Shown piece after piece: positions 37,700-46,860 of a stretch of DNA of 64,000 bases. Position 1 is the first letter of the stretch. Each line of letters opens with the position of its first letter. Location: positions 434,001 to 498,000 of the forward strand of contig NZ_JAPDDR010000004.1 in NCBI RefSeq assembly GCF_025950095.1. Reading direction: 5' to 3'. A program made the position numbers and the translations under genes. Under the pieces are notes generated by a model, which was given only the letters and a program-made list of their open reading frames with translations, was not told the origin of the DNA and did no database searches. Source of the DNA: Luteolibacter rhizosphaerae (GTDB lineage: Bacteria; Verrucomicrobiota; Verrucomicrobiia; Verrucomicrobiales; Akkermansiaceae).

Positions 37700-38329
37700 A
37701 TGCGTTTGGAAACCCAGTTCCCGACTATCGGTCGTCGCCGGGCCTTTGCCTTGGCTCTCGTTTCGGCTCTCGTCCTGCCTGCCGCGGTTCATGCCGCCGG
37801 CGAGCCTGCTCCCACGGTGGCGCTCTCTTGGAATGCGAATCCCGAGCCGGATGTCGCCGGTTACAAGGTTCACTTCGGCACCGAGAGTGGAGTCTATTCC
37901 AATGTGATCGACGTGCGTGGTACGACGTCGGCTTCCTTACCCCAGTTGTTGATGGGCGGCACCTACTACATGGCGGTGAGCGCTTACAACAGCGCAGGGC
38001 TGGAAGGTCCGCGCTCGGCTGAATTCAGCGTCACCGCGGCGGTGCCTTCGTCGCAGGCTCTTAACACAAGCTTTGCGTTCAGCGGAGCGACCCAAGGTCA
38101 AGGCCAGCTGCAGTGGAAGTATCCGAAGTCCGCGGCTGCCAGCGCCTCCGGCTTTAAGGTCTATGCGAGCGAAGACCTGAAGACTTGGACGGAGACGAGC
38201 CAGGTCGATCCGACCAAGCCTGCGAGGTCGGATTCCGAGTGGCTCTACTTCAACTATCCCTACCAAGCCACCAAGGCGCGGATGTTTTTCAGGGTTGCTG
38301 CAAGCAACGCCTTCGGCACAGCGGAGTAA
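37700..38329 (+). CDS. Secreted fibronectin type III domain protein
   Basis: This encodes 209 aa. A Tat/Sec-like N-terminus (RRRAFALALVSALVLPAAVHA) precedes one clear FN3 domain (VALSWNANPEPDVAGYKVHFGTESG...MAVSAYNSAGLEGPRS), roughly residues 35-115. A second beta domain (LQWKYPKSAAASASGFKVYASEDLKTWTE...FFRVAASNAFG) resembles another FN3-like fold. No enzyme domain is attached. It is probably a surface or matrix protein linked to the exopolysaccharide by position only. A strong terminator follows. Confidence 0.8.
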   Translation: MRLETQFPTIGRRRAFALALVSALVLPAAVHAAGEPAPTVALSWNANPEPDVAGYKVHFGTESGVYSNVIDVRGTTSASLPQLLMGGTYYMAVSAYNSAGLEGPRSAEFSVTAAVPSSQALNTSFAFSGATQGQGQLQWKYPKSAAASASGFKVYASEDLKTWTETSQVDPTKPARSDSEWLYFNYPYQATKARMFFRVAASNAFGTAE

Positions 38330-38338
38330 GTCCATGGT

Positions 38339-38380
38339 AAGCCCGGGCTGCGGCACATCTGCCGTGGCCCGGGCTTTTTC
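38339..38380 (+). terminator. Rho-independent terminator after the FN3 gene
   Basis: A 10-bp stem AAGCCCGGGC/GCCCGGGCTT encloses a second small stem (CGGCA/TGCCG) and is followed by TTTTT. It closes the exopolysaccharide side before gcvP. Confidence 0.92.
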
Positions 38381-38588
38381 GTGCCCTGATCCAAGCCTCC
38401 GTGGCCGCTCGTAAAACACCGGAGATGATTCTAAAAAGTTTACCAAAGCGGTTAAGCTAGATGCCGGATTCGGTCAAAAAGGCGGGAAACTATTGCGCGG
38501 ATCGTCCGCAGGGATTGCACCGCAACGGTTTTGCCTTATTGCAGGGCGCGTCGCCCCGGAGATCCCCTTCAGGGCAAGTCTCACGCCC

Positions 38589-41417
38589 ATGTCCGCTCAT
38601 ACCGATTTCCGCAGCCGCCACCTGGGAGCCATCGGCTCCGACCGCGAGGAGATGCTCCGCGCCACGGGCTATGATTCGCTCGATGCGCTGATCGCCGGGA
38701 CCGTGCCAGAGGGCATCCGCTCCCATGCCGAGCTCGATCTGCCGGTTGCGAAATCCGAGCCTGAAGCTCTCGCCTGGCTGAACGAGATCATGGGCAAGAA
38801 CAAGGTGCTGAAGTCCTTCATCGGGCAAGGCTACTACGGCACCCATGTCCCCGGTGTGATTCTGCGGAATATCCTGGAGAATCCCGGTTGGTATACCGCC
38901 TACACACCTTATCAGGCGGAGATCGCCCAAGGTCGTCTGGAGGCGCTGCTGAATTTCCAGACCATGATCACCGAGCTGAGCGGGCTCGACGTGGCGAATG
39001 CCTCGCTGCTGGATGAAGGCACTGCCGCCGCCGAGGCCATGAGCCTCGCGCTCGCCGGTGCCCCGAAGGGGAAGGTCATCTTCGTTTCCGATGCCTGCCA
39101 TCCGCAGACGATCGATGTGGTGGTGACCCGTGCGGAGCCGCTCGGGATCGAGGTGAAGGTGGGCGACTGGCGCACCTTCGACCCGGCTGGCTGTGAAGGT
39201 CTCTTCGCGGTGATCGTGCAGTATCCGGATACCTACGGCACGGTGGCCGACTACGCCGCTTTCTTCGAGAAGGCGCATGCCGCTAAGGCGGTGACCATCG
39301 CGGCGGCGGATCTGCTGGCGCTGACTCTTCTCAAGGCTCCGGGCGAATTCGGCGCGGACATCTGTGTGGGTTCAAGCCAGCGCTTCGGGGTTCCCTTTGG
39401 ATTCGGTGGTCCGCATGCGGGCTTCATGTCCTGCAAGGACGCGCTCAAGCGCAAGATGCCGGGTCGCCTGATCGGCGTGTCCGTGGATTCGCGTGGCAAG
39501 CCGGGCTTCCGTCTCTCCCTTCAGACCCGCGAGCAACACATCCGCCGCGACAAGGCGACCTCCAACATCTGCACCGCTCAAGTGCTGCTGGCGGTGATGG
39601 CCTCGATGTATGCCGTGTATCACGGTCCCGAAGGCCTGAAGCACATCGCCCGCAGCGTGAACGCGAAGGTGGCGACTCTCGCCGCCTCGCTCAGTGCCTC
39701 CGGTGTGAACGTGGTGAACGAAAGCTTCTTCGATACGCTGACCGTGTCCGTTCCGGATGCTGCCGCCGTGGTGGCTGCCGCGGTGGAGCAGGGGATCAAC
39801 CTGCGCCGCATCGATGACAAGCGCGTCGGTATCTCCTTCGACGAAACCACGACCGATGCGGATGTCGCCACTGTCGCCGCGATCTTCGGGGCGAAGTCAC
39901 TATCCACGGACAAGACCACCGCGTGGCACTCCGATCTTTCCCGCAAGTCCGACTTCCTCACGCAGAAGGTCTTCAACTCCTATCACTCCGAAACGGAGAT
40001 GCTGCGCTACCTGAAGCGCTTGGAGTCGAAGGATCTCGCGCTGAACGAATCGATGATCGCGCTCGGCTCTTGCACGATGAAGCTGAATGCGACCTCCGAG
40101 ATGATCCCTCTTAGCTGGCCGGAAGTCGCCTCGATCCATCCCTTCGTCCCCGCCGACCAGAGCCAAGGCTACCGCGAGATGCTCGGCCTGCTCGAAGGTT
40201 GGCTAGCGAATGTCACCGGCTTCGCCGCCGTGTCGCTCCAGCCGAATGCCGGCTCGCAGGGTGAGTACGCCGGTCTGCTGGCAATCCGCCGCTATCATCT
40301 CTCCCGCGGTGATACCCATCGCGATGTCTGCCTGATTCCCGTCTCCGCACACGGCACTAACCCGGCCTCCGCCGTGATGGTCGGTATGAAGGTCGTCGGC
40401 GTGAAGTGTGACGATCAGGGGAACATCGATGTCAGCGATCTGGAAGCCCGCATCGCCGAGCATCGCGAGAACCTCGCGGCGCTGATGGTGACCTATCCCT
40501 CCACCCACGGTGTCTTCGAGGAGACGATCGTCGATATCTGCAATGCGATTCACGAAGCCGGTGGCCAAGTCTACATGGACGGCGCGAACATGAACGCGCA
40601 GGTCGGTCTCACCAGCCCGGGCCGGATCGGCGCGGATGTCTGCCATCTCAATCTTCACAAGACTTTCTGTATCCCGCACGGTGGTGGCGGTCCCGGTGTC
40701 GGCCCGATCGGTGTGGCGGAGCAACTCGTGCCTTTCCTGCCCGGCCATCGCGAACTGGACTCGGCCGAAGCCCCGGTCTGCTCCGCGCCTTGGGGCAGTG
40801 CTTCGATCAATACGATCTCTTGGATGTATATCGCGATGATGGGGCCGGACGGTCTCAAGGAGGCGACCGAGACCGCGATCCTGAATGCGAACTACGTGGC
40901 CAAGCGTCTCGCGCCCTTCTTCCCGATTCTCTACACCGGCAAGAACGGTCTGGTAGCCCACGAATGCATCATCGACGTGCGTCCGCTTTCCGAGAAGAGC
41001 GGTATCACCGTGGAAGATGTGGCGAAGCGCCTGATGGACTATGGCTTCCACGCCCCGACCATGAGCTGGCCGGTGGCCGGCACGCTGATGATTGAGCCGA
41101 CCGAATCCGAGGCGAAAGTGGAGCTCGACCGCTTCTGCGATGCGATGATCTCGATCCACGGCGAGATCCTGGCCGTGGCGAACGGCGAGGCGGATGCCAA
41201 CGACAACCCGCTGAAGAACGCCCCGCACACCGCGGACAGCGTCTGCGCGGACGAGTGGACCCACGCCTATGGTCGCGAGCAAGCGGCCTACCCCTTGCCC
41301 TATCTCCGCAATCACAAGTTCTGGCCCTCCGTCGGACGGGTGGACAATGTCCACGGCGATCGCAACCTGGTCTGCACCTGCGACAGCGTGGAAGCCTACG
41401 CCGCAGCGGGGAAATGA
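38589..41417 (+). CDS. gcvP: Glycine dehydrogenase (decarboxylating), P protein of the glycine cleavage system
   Basis: This encodes 942 aa from ATG 38589, the full single-chain form. The N-terminal half opens with [17 protein letters not shown] and contains [21 protein letters not shown]. The PLP lysine is Lys691 in HLNLHKTF, followed by the Gly-rich [13 protein letters not shown]. The enzyme decarboxylates glycine and passes the aminomethyl group to the lipoyl H protein. The genes for the T, H and L proteins are not in this window, so gcvP stands alone here. No glycine riboswitch could be recognised in the 120 bp upstream. Confidence 0.97.
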   Translation: MSAHTDFRSRHLGAIGSDREEMLRATGYDSLDALIAGTVPEGIRSHAELDLPVAKSEPEALAWLNEIMGKNKVLKSFIGQGYYGTHVPGVILRNILENPGWYTAYTPYQAEIAQGRLEALLNFQTMITELSGLDVANASLLDEGTAAAEAMSLALAGAPKGKVIFVSDACHPQTIDVVVTRAEPLGIEVKVGDWRTFDPAGCEGLFAVIVQYPDTYGTVADYAAFFEKAHAAKAVTIAAADLLALTLLKAPGEFGADICVGSSQRFGVPFGFGGPHAGFMSCKDALKRKMPGRLIGVSVDSRGKPGFRLSLQTREQHIRRDKATSNICTAQVLLAVMASMYAVYHGPEGLKHIARSVNAKVATLAASLSASGVNVVNESFFDTLTVSVPDAAAVVAAAVEQGINLRRIDDKRVGISFDETTTDADVATVAAIFGAKSLSTDKTTAWHSDLSRKSDFLTQKVFNSYHSETEMLRYLKRLESKDLALNESMIALGSCTMKLNATSEMIPLSWPEVASIHPFVPADQSQGYREMLGLLEGWLANVTGFAAVSLQPNAGSQGEYAGLLAIRRYHLSRGDTHRDVCLIPVSAHGTNPASAVMVGMKVVGVKCDDQGNIDVSDLEARIAEHRENLAALMVTYPSTHGVFEETIVDICNAIHEAGGQVYMDGANMNAQVGLTSPGRIGADVCHLNLHKTFCIPHGGGGPGVGPIGVAEQLVPFLPGHRELDSAEAPVCSAPWGSASINTISWMYIAMMGPDGLKEATETAILNANYVAKRLAPFFPILYTGKNGLVAHECIIDVRPLSEKSGITVEDVAKRLMDYGFHAPTMSWPVAGTLMIEPTESEAKVELDRFCDAMISIHGEILAVANGEADANDNPLKNAPHTADSVCADEWTHAYGREQAAYPLPYLRNHKFWPSVGRVDNVHGDRNLVCTCDSVEAYAAAGK

Positions 41418-41420
41418 CAG

Positions 41421-41490
41421 AGCGGGTAGCGGGTCGCAGGTAGCCGGGGTTTTGTCCCTTGCTACCGCTACCGGCTACTTGCTACCTCCC
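41421..41490. repeat. Hairpin-forming GTAGC-rich repeat between gcvP and the Nudix gene
   Basis: GGTAGCGG (41425-41432) pairs with CCGCTACC (41465-41472), and GTAGCCGG (41440-41447) pairs with CCGGCTAC (41471-41478). GCTAC hexamers are repeated several times. It may act as a gcvP terminator without a T-run or be a REP-like element. Confidence 0.5.
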
Positions 41491-41495
41491 CATGC

Positions 41496-42014
41496 ATGAC
41501 TCCACCCTCACCGATCGATTGGGCTAGCTGGCGGGCGGAGATTCACGCCACGCTGTTGTTCATCGTCCGGGACGGCGAGATCCTCCTGATCGAGAAGAAG
41601 CGCGGGCTGGGTGCCGGCAAGATCAACGGTCCCGGCGGCAAGATCGATCCCGGCGAGACCCCGCTGGAGTGTGTCGTGCGGGAGACCCGGGAAGAGCTGG
41701 GGATCACCGCCAAGCGCCCGCGCAAGCTGGGCGAGCTCCACTTCGCCATGTCGGATGTGCCGGACATCCTTTGCCATGTCTTCCTGGCACGGGATTTCAG
41801 CGGCCAGCCGGTCGAGACGGAGGAAGCCAAGCCGCTTTGGTACAAGCTCGGGGATATCCCTTACGAGCGGATGTGGAAGGATGATATCCATTGGCTGCCG
41901 GTGCTGCTCGACGAGCGGAGCTTCCACGGTCGCTTTGTCTTCGAGGGGGAAGAGGTGGTCTGGCAAGACATGCAACTCGACACCTACTGGGATCCAGAAG
42001 GCCCCCGCCATTGA
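41496..42014 (+). CDS. Nudix hydrolase, MutT/MTH1-like
   Basis: This encodes 172 aa. The Nudix box is complete: GGKIDPGETPLECVVRETREELGI fits GX5EX7REUXEEXGU and binds the catalytic metal. The C-terminal part (PYERMWKDDIHWLPVLLDERSFHGRFVFEG) is close in pattern to human MTH1, where Trp and Asp residues of this segment read oxidised purines. It likely hydrolyses 8-oxo-dGTP or a similar damaged nucleotide in the cytoplasm. It is a single gene between a repeat and a convergent HTH gene. Confidence 0.9.
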   Translation: MTPPSPIDWASWRAEIHATLLFIVRDGEILLIEKKRGLGAGKINGPGGKIDPGETPLECVVRETREELGITAKRPRKLGELHFAMSDVPDILCHVFLARDFSGQPVETEEAKPLWYKLGDIPYERMWKDDIHWLPVLLDERSFHGRFVFEGEEVVWQDMQLDTYWDPEGPRH

Positions 42015-42045
42015 AAGGGATGTTAGGAGCAACTCTTTCCAAATG

Positions 42046-42076
42046 AAAAAGCCCGTTTCCCTGAAGGGAAACGGGC
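42046..42076 (-). terminator. Rho-independent terminator of the HTH protein gene
   Basis: A perfect 11-bp stem GCCCGTTTCCC/GGGAAACGGGC (42051-42061 and 42066-42076) closes a 4-nt loop. On the minus strand it is followed by TTTTT. It ends the gene on the minus strand. Confidence 0.92.
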
Positions 42077-42101
42077 GGATTTTGAGAATTGCTGAAGCGG
42101 C

Positions 42102-42437
42102 TTAGAGGGCTGACTTGAGAGAGTTGAATTGGGCCTTGAGCTTGCTCAGTTCCTTCTCCGCCTTGGCGATCTGATCGTGCAGCGCTTGGAGTTTGGAGAG
42201 CTTCTTACCGATCGGGCCGGCCACCGCCGCACCGCCGGAACTAATAACCCCGGTGCCCGGACCCGTGCGGATCCAGCTCGAGATGGTAAGGGGGGAAATC
42301 TTATACTTCTTCGAGGCGGCACTCTGGCCGCCGCGCCCCTTATCGGCATTCACTTTGTCCACGAAGGCGATGATCTCCGCCTTCTCCTTCGCGGTATATC
42401 GGCGGCCTTTCGCCGCATTGACGTTGGAGTTGCTCAT
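42102..42437 (-). CDS. Small HTH plus coiled-coil protein (orphan transposase OrfA-like or regulator)
   Basis: This encodes 111 aa. The N-terminal half is basic and reads as a helix-turn-helix (RRYTAKEKAEIIAFVDKVN...QSAASKKYKISPLTISSWI), as in the DNA-binding part of IS3-type OrfA proteins. The C-terminal half is a Lys/Leu/Glu coiled coil (KKLSKLQALHDQIAKAEKEL), probably for dimerisation. No transposase catalytic ORF or terminal repeats flank it, and it has its own strong terminator. It is therefore either a domesticated relic or a small stand-alone DNA-binding protein. Confidence 0.72.
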   Translation of the reverse strand: MSNSNVNAAKGRRYTAKEKAEIIAFVDKVNADKGRGGQSAASKKYKISPLTISSWIRTGPGTGVISSGGAAVAGPIGKKLSKLQALHDQIAKAEKELSKLKAQFNSLKSAL

Positions 42438-42953
42438 GACTCCGGAGCTTTAAGGCGGGAGTCGTTGAGTCGCAAGCGCAAACTTGTAACTACACTCAGT
42501 TTTTTTATATATGCGTAGTTCTACGTTGATCTATAGATGATGGGTCGATAAAACTAATTAGTGACATTCTCAAAATCGGACTCTCTGAAAATTGTGCAGA
42601 CATTTCGGAGGGATTTGGCATGAAATCAAGGACTTGCGAGTCAAGCCATGACTGGAGCATCCGTTAGGCTGCGCTTGGGGCTGACGGGTGTTCCCGATTC
42701 GGGTCGAATGAGAATAGTCCAAGCCAGCTTGGGAAGTGGCGGGGGTAGTAGCGGGTTAGCCTCCGCGGAAAGTCATTCTGTTAGGCCAAGTTTAGGTCGA
42801 TAATTGATTCGTAAATCGCTCTCAATTAGCGATTTAAGGATTCAAATAATTGGCTGTTAGTTGCCGGGATAAGTGTTCCCGTTGTGATTGGTCTCGGATA
42901 TTGAGACCGGTTATCAACTGGAGGGGGCTGCCGTCCTGAGGAAGCCTCGCTCT
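42438..42953. other. AT-rich intergenic region without a recognised gene
   Basis: This 516-bp stretch is much AT-richer than the rest of the window, especially 42470-42620 and 42780-42870. It holds a hairpin TAAATCGCT/AGCGATTTA (42812-42836, 7-nt loop) without a T-run. I found no reading frame with protein-like composition and no known RNA family. It may carry the promoter of the HTH gene, or be a remnant of transferred DNA. Confidence 0.5.
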
Positions 42954-44066
42954 CTAGTCGGGAAGGACAACATTCGCAATTTCGGACAGGCGGGTGATCC
43001 ATGCGTCCGCGCCTTTCTCGACGGCCGGGCGGGATACCACGCCACCGAAGCCGATGAAGAGGTCGACTTCGTTCTTCGCTTCGAGATCGGATATGCCATC
43101 TCCCATCATGATGACGGCTTCGGGAAGCATGGCCTGCTTCCATTCCCGGATGATTTCCGGCTTTCCTCCGTTCCGCGTGGTAGGATAGTCCGCGCCATAT
43201 CCGGCATAGTCTCCGCCGGGACTGAAGTGGAGAGGTACCGCCTCAACATGGTCCACGCCAAGGACCCGCGCGAGCGGGCGGATCAAGGGCTCGAAGCCGC
43301 CGGAAAGGATCACCGGGGTCCAGCCCTCCGCCTTGAGCCGGGCTATCATCTCCGCGGCTCCGGGCACGATGGTATCCACATAGAGGCGGGCGACCGCATC
43401 GGCGGTGGCTTGATCCGGGCGGATGATCTCCATACGGCGGCCGAAGACCTCGCCGATGGGCACCTCGCCGTTCATGGCCTGGTGGGTGAGATGCTCGACC
43501 AACTTGAAGACCTCCGGGCCGCGCGCACGTCCCAGTTCGTCGATGCCCTCGATGGTGGAGAGAGTGGAGTCGCAATCGAAGAAGGCGAGCTTGCCACGCT
43601 TACGAAGCGGAGGAAGCACCTCCACGATCATGCCGGGCTCGACCATGTCGAAGAGTTCGATGACATCGGCATTTGAAAGCCGGATGCAGCCGCAACTTGC
43701 CGGGCTGCCGAGCTTTGCTTCCTGATTGGTCCCGTGGATGTAGATGAAACGGTCGAAAGAGTTCGCGTTCTCCGGTTCCAAACCGCTGAGGCGGAGGATG
43801 CGGGTTAGCACCAGATCCTTTTCCGGGGACTCCCCGGGCTGCCAGGTGCCCACGGGTTCCCGCGAGACGAAGACAGTACCGCTCGCGGCGGTCTCACCGA
43901 TTTTTTGTGCGATGACGAAGCGACCGGTCGGCGTGCGATAGCTGCCGGGCGTGAAGCCGACGCCCTTCGCCGCGGTGGATACCGTGAAGATCTTCACGAG
44001 TTCATGACCCCGGAAGACGGTCAGAGTTTGATCATCGATGGAGACTTCGAGGCGCAGATCGTTCAT
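42954..44066 (-). CDS. Fusion of an L,D-transpeptidase (YkuD) domain and a phosphoserine-phosphatase-like HAD domain
   Basis: This encodes 370 aa from ATG 44066, set by an ATGA overlap with the upstream gene. Residues 1-155 form a YkuD domain: TPTGRF, then His111 in YIHGT and Cys127 in SCGCIRLSNADVIELFD, the catalytic motif. Residues 158-370 form a HAD-IB phosphatase: Asp164 and Asp166 in DCDST, Ser255 in LSGGF, Lys302, and GDGISDLEA with Asp323, like SerB. All catalytic residues of both halves are kept. No signal peptide or membrane segment is seen, which is odd for a peptidoglycan cross-linking enzyme. The pairing of cell-wall and serine-type chemistry is unfamiliar to me. Confidence 0.88.
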   Translation of the reverse strand: MNDLRLEVSIDDQTLTVFRGHELVKIFTVSTAAKGVGFTPGSYRTPTGRFVIAQKIGETAASGTVFVSREPVGTWQPGESPEKDLVLTRILRLSGLEPENANSFDRFIYIHGTNQEAKLGSPASCGCIRLSNADVIELFDMVEPGMIVEVLPPLRKRGKLAFFDCDSTLSTIEGIDELGRARGPEVFKLVEHLTHQAMNGEVPIGEVFGRRMEIIRPDQATADAVARLYVDTIVPGAAEMIARLKAEGWTPVILSGGFEPLIRPLARVLGVDHVEAVPLHFSPGGDYAGYGADYPTTRNGGKPEIIREWKQAMLPEAVIMMGDGISDLEAKNEVDLFIGFGGVVSRPAVEKGADAWITRLSEIANVVLPD

Positions 44067-45238
44067 GGCGGTGCTTGCAGGGCGATGAGGGAATTCTTTC
44101 CGCCCAAGGCGGAGGCGAGCTTGAAGGCGGTATGGCGGGAAGGAAGCCTGCCCGGCGTCATGGACAGACCCGCAGGCGAGGTCAATCCGGGGGGCGGTTG
44201 CGGTGTCTCCCACGAACGTGTGAGGGCGGCGAGAATCACGGTCTCTAACAGGCCGCCGCCGCCGATGCCATGGCCGGTCCATGGCTTGAGCGGGCAGATG
44301 GGGACATCTCCGCCCAGTGCGGCACGGATGGCTGCCGGCTCCAGCGCGGCATGGGAGGCGGTGCCGCTTGCATGCGGCACGATCAGGGCCGGGGTACCGA
44401 ACATGGTCTGTGCTTTCCGCAGCAGGTCGACCAAGCCGGGTGCCCCGGGCGGCATGCCGATGGGGTCGGCGGCATCCGAATTGGCGAGATAGCCTGCAAG
44501 CTTCACGCTCTTGTCCGGACCCCGGGTTTCCAATGTCATGGCTGCGGCTGCTTCCGCCGGAAGGATGCCCGTGCTGGCCGGAGAGTAAGGATCATTCAGG
44601 CCGTTCTTCGAGAGAATGCCGGTCGAGGCATAACTATCGAGCAGGCTGGGGGAGAGGGGTAGGTCGACGGCCAAGACGAGAGCCCGCTCCGCCAGTCCCG
44701 CACGTAGCCATAGCGAGGCCATGCCCAAGGCATCAAGTCCTGCAGCGCACCCGCTGGCCTGAACTTGCCACGGCCCCCGGATCCCCAGCTCGATGCTGAC
44801 CGCTGCGGCGGGTTCGCTGTGCAAGGAGTTGCTCGCCGCCATCAAGGAAAACGCGCGGCGCTGCGGCCAAGGATCGATCCAACCCGCGGCGGTGCCACGG
44901 CTGGTGCCAAGAAAGAGCACGGCATCCGCAAGTTGATCGGCAGTCCACGCTGCTTCCGCGATCGCTTCGCGGGCCACGTGAAGTGCGGCCATGCTCGCCG
45001 GCGACCATTTGCGATGGGTAAGTAGCGAGCGTCGCTCGATCCATGAGGCTGGTAAATCGCGGTGCGGGCTGTCGCTTCCCAGCAAGGCCGCGAGGGGCTG
45101 GAAGTTCGTTCTCCCGGCACGGATGGCCGCGAGCTGGGCGGATACGGACTCCCCCAGACCGGAGATCGCTCCGAGACCGGTGATGGAAAGCAACGTTTCG
45201 ATGCGCGCCGGACTAGACGGCCCGCTCCCGGATGCCAA
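44063..45238 (-). CDS. Stand-alone beta-ketoacyl synthase-like protein
   Basis: This encodes 391 aa from a TTG at 45238; an in-frame stop lies four codons upstream, and a TTG at 45193 (starting at LSITGLG) is the other choice. It has the thiolase-fold KS pattern: ITGLGAISGLGESV at the start, Cys164 in ASGCAAG, His289 in PHASGTASH and His323 in KPWTGHGIGGGG. The Cys-His-His triad is kept, but the usual EAHGTGT reads VPHASGT, so it is a divergent KS. Its stop overlaps the start of the transpeptidase/phosphatase fusion. No ACP or other fatty acid gene is nearby. The acyl substrate is unknown. Confidence 0.78.
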   Translation of the reverse strand: MASGSGPSSPARIETLLSITGLGAISGLGESVSAQLAAIRAGRTNFQPLAALLGSDSPHRDLPASWIERRSLLTHRKWSPASMAALHVAREAIAEAAWTADQLADAVLFLGTSRGTAAGWIDPWPQRRAFSLMAASNSLHSEPAAAVSIELGIRGPWQVQASGCAAGLDALGMASLWLRAGLAERALVLAVDLPLSPSLLDSYASTGILSKNGLNDPYSPASTGILPAEAAAAMTLETRGPDKSVKLAGYLANSDAADPIGMPPGAPGLVDLLRKAQTMFGTPALIVPHASGTASHAALEPAAIRAALGGDVPICPLKPWTGHGIGGGGLLETVILAALTRSWETPQPPPGLTSPAGLSMTPGRLPSRHTAFKLASALGGKNSLIALQAPP

Positions 45239-45257
45239 AGCGGAAATTCATCCGGCC

Positions 45258-45776
45258 TCAGATACTTGGCTGCTTCTGCGGGGCCTCGACCGGAGGAAGG
45301 AGCTTTTGGAGCTCCGCCGGAAGACGCTGGATCACTTCCTTCGGCACCGGGGGTGAGTGGGGGATAAGCTTGCCGTCATGAATACTGGGGCCGCTTTTCG
45401 TGCCGTTGTCCTCACGGAAATTGTAGTCGAGCCGGTCCTTTCCATTGCTGAACCAGTAACGGCCGGGATCTTCCAGATAGACGAACCAAGACGAACCCTC
45501 CGGCACTTGCATTCCACCTCCGCCGCTGCCTCCCGTGCTGCCGCCGTGGGGGAGGGGTTCATGGCGGGAGATCATCCACGAAAGCGCGGTTCCTGCCATG
45601 GCGAGCTCCAGGTCGTGGGTCGCAACTTTATCTTCGTAGTGATAGGTGCCGGGCGTGGTGATGAGATCCCCGGGGCTCATCGTGTTCGGCAGCTTGGGCG
45701 GTGCGTGAACCGTGGTAGTGACTCGGTTGCAGCCGGCGAGTAAACCGATGGCGAGGAGGATTCCGAGGGGGCGCAT
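45258..45776 (-). CDS. Putative lipoprotein of unknown function
   Basis: This encodes 172 aa. The N-terminus MRPLGILLAIGLLAGCN is a lipoprotein signal peptide with the lipobox LLAGC. The mature part has a Gly/Ser-rich linker (GGSTGGSGGGG) and a block EGSSWFVYLEDPGRYWFSNGKDRLDYNFRE that suggests a small beta domain. A Pro-rich end follows. It lies 20 bp before the KS-like gene on the same strand, so it may be the first gene of a three-gene operon with the KS and the fusion enzyme. No function can be assigned. Confidence 0.72.
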   Translation of the reverse strand: MRPLGILLAIGLLAGCNRVTTTVHAPPKLPNTMSPGDLITTPGTYHYEDKVATHDLELAMAGTALSWMISRHEPLPHGGSTGGSGGGGMQVPEGSSWFVYLEDPGRYWFSNGKDRLDYNFREDNGTKSGPSIHDGKLIPHSPPVPKEVIQRLPAELQKLLPPVEAPQKQPSI

Positions 45777-45862
45777 CCCTGCATCGTCCCCTAAAGCCCT
45801 TTTGAGGAAAAGCTGAAAGGCTGCCTTCGATCCCGGCTCGAGAGCGCCGGGAAAAGATGATC

Positions 45863-46714
45863 CTACAGCATTTCTTCGACGAACTTCTGCTTATTGAACA
45901 AGGCGAACTGTTCCGGCTCTTCCCCGGTGCCGAGGTAGCGGGTGGGGATGCCGAGCTGATCGTAGATCGAGACCGCCACGCCGCCTTTGCCGGAGCCGTC
46001 CATCTTGGTGACGATCAGTCCGTCGAGCGGGCAGGCCTTGTGGAATTCCTTCGCCTGCTGGAGGGCGTTGGCACCGGTGGTGGCGTCTACCACGAGCAGA
46101 GTCAGGTGGGGAGCCGTCTCGTCGTTCTTGGCGAGGGTCCGTTTGATCTTCGACAGCTCCTCCATCAGGTTGTGGCGGGTGTGAAGTCGGCCGGCGGTGT
46201 CGCAGATGAGATACTTGGAGCCGTCCGCGATGGCCTTTTGATGAGCATTGAAGCACACCGAGGAGGGGTCGGCATTCGGTTGGCCCTTCACCACGGGAAT
46301 GTTGAGGCGCTGGCCCCAGCGTTCGAGTTGCTCCACCGCGGCGGCGCGGAAGGTGTCGGCGGCGGCCAGCACGGTCGGCTGTCCGCGGCGTTGCAGCCAG
46401 TGGGCCAGCTTCGCGCAGGAAGTGGTCTTGCCGACCCCGTTGATGCCGACGACCAGGAAGACGAAGGGCTTGCCGTCCATCCGCGGTAGCAGGGGCGGCG
46501 AGTCTGCGGGAAGCCGCTGGGAGACATGGCGGCGAGCCGCTTCCACGACGTCCTCCGCGGAGACTTGGCGGCCCAGCTCCCGCAATTCGTCCACAATCTG
46601 CATTGCCAGCTTCGGCCCGAGATCGGCTGTGACCAGATCGGCTTCCAGCTCGTCCCAGTCGATCTCCGCTTTGTTTGCGATCTTGTTGTAGAGGGATTTG
46701 AAGAAGCCAGCCAT
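45863..46714 (-). CDS. ftsY: Signal recognition particle receptor FtsY
   Basis: This encodes 283 aa, the NG domain without the acidic A domain of E. coli FtsY. It has the N-domain helices (NKIANKAEIDWDELEADLVTADLG), the G1 loop GINGVGKTTSCAKLA, DTAGRLHTRHNLMEEL and TKMDGSGKGG, and ends in the membrane-docking helix. It is the GTPase that docks SRP-ribosome complexes at the inner membrane. It is a single gene here, divergent from infA. Confidence 0.96.
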   Translation of the reverse strand: MAGFFKSLYNKIANKAEIDWDELEADLVTADLGPKLAMQIVDELRELGRQVSAEDVVEAARRHVSQRLPADSPPLLPRMDGKPFVFLVVGINGVGKTTSCAKLAHWLQRRGQPTVLAAADTFRAAAVEQLERWGQRLNIPVVKGQPNADPSSVCFNAHQKAIADGSKYLICDTAGRLHTRHNLMEELSKIKRTLAKNDETAPHLTLLVVDATTGANALQQAKEFHKACPLDGLIVTKMDGSGKGGVAVSIYDQLGIPTRYLGTGEEPEQFALFNKQKFVEEML

Positions 46715-46818
46715 GGGAAAGAGGCGGCCTTCTAGCGGGCGGGAGGGGGGGCGGCAAGCGCGGTGCGGGACTGATCTGGAAAGCGGCGTGTTTTTGCAGT
46801 TGAATGTGGGAGCCGCTT

Positions 46819-46860
46819 GAGGATCAATCCTCGTGCCCCGCCGGTTGGCGCGGGCCTTTT
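46819..46860 (+). promoter_or_regulatory. infA leader with two hairpins, the second terminator-like
   Basis: GAGGAT/ATCCTC (46819-46832) is followed by GCCCCGCC-GGTT-GGCGCGGGC (46835-46855, one bulge) and then CTTTT. The infA ATG is only 6 nt downstream, and no other Shine-Dalgarno sequence is visible. The placement suggests an attenuator or translation control element, not the end of another gene. Confidence 0.45.

Noticed and set aside
38461-38588. Possible glycine riboswitch before gcvP
   Set aside because: The region is GC-rich with small inverted pieces, but I could not align it to the tandem aptamer core of glycine riboswitches.
42438-42953. Possible small genes in the AT-rich gap
   Set aside because: No frame has a good start with a ribosome binding site and a protein-like composition.
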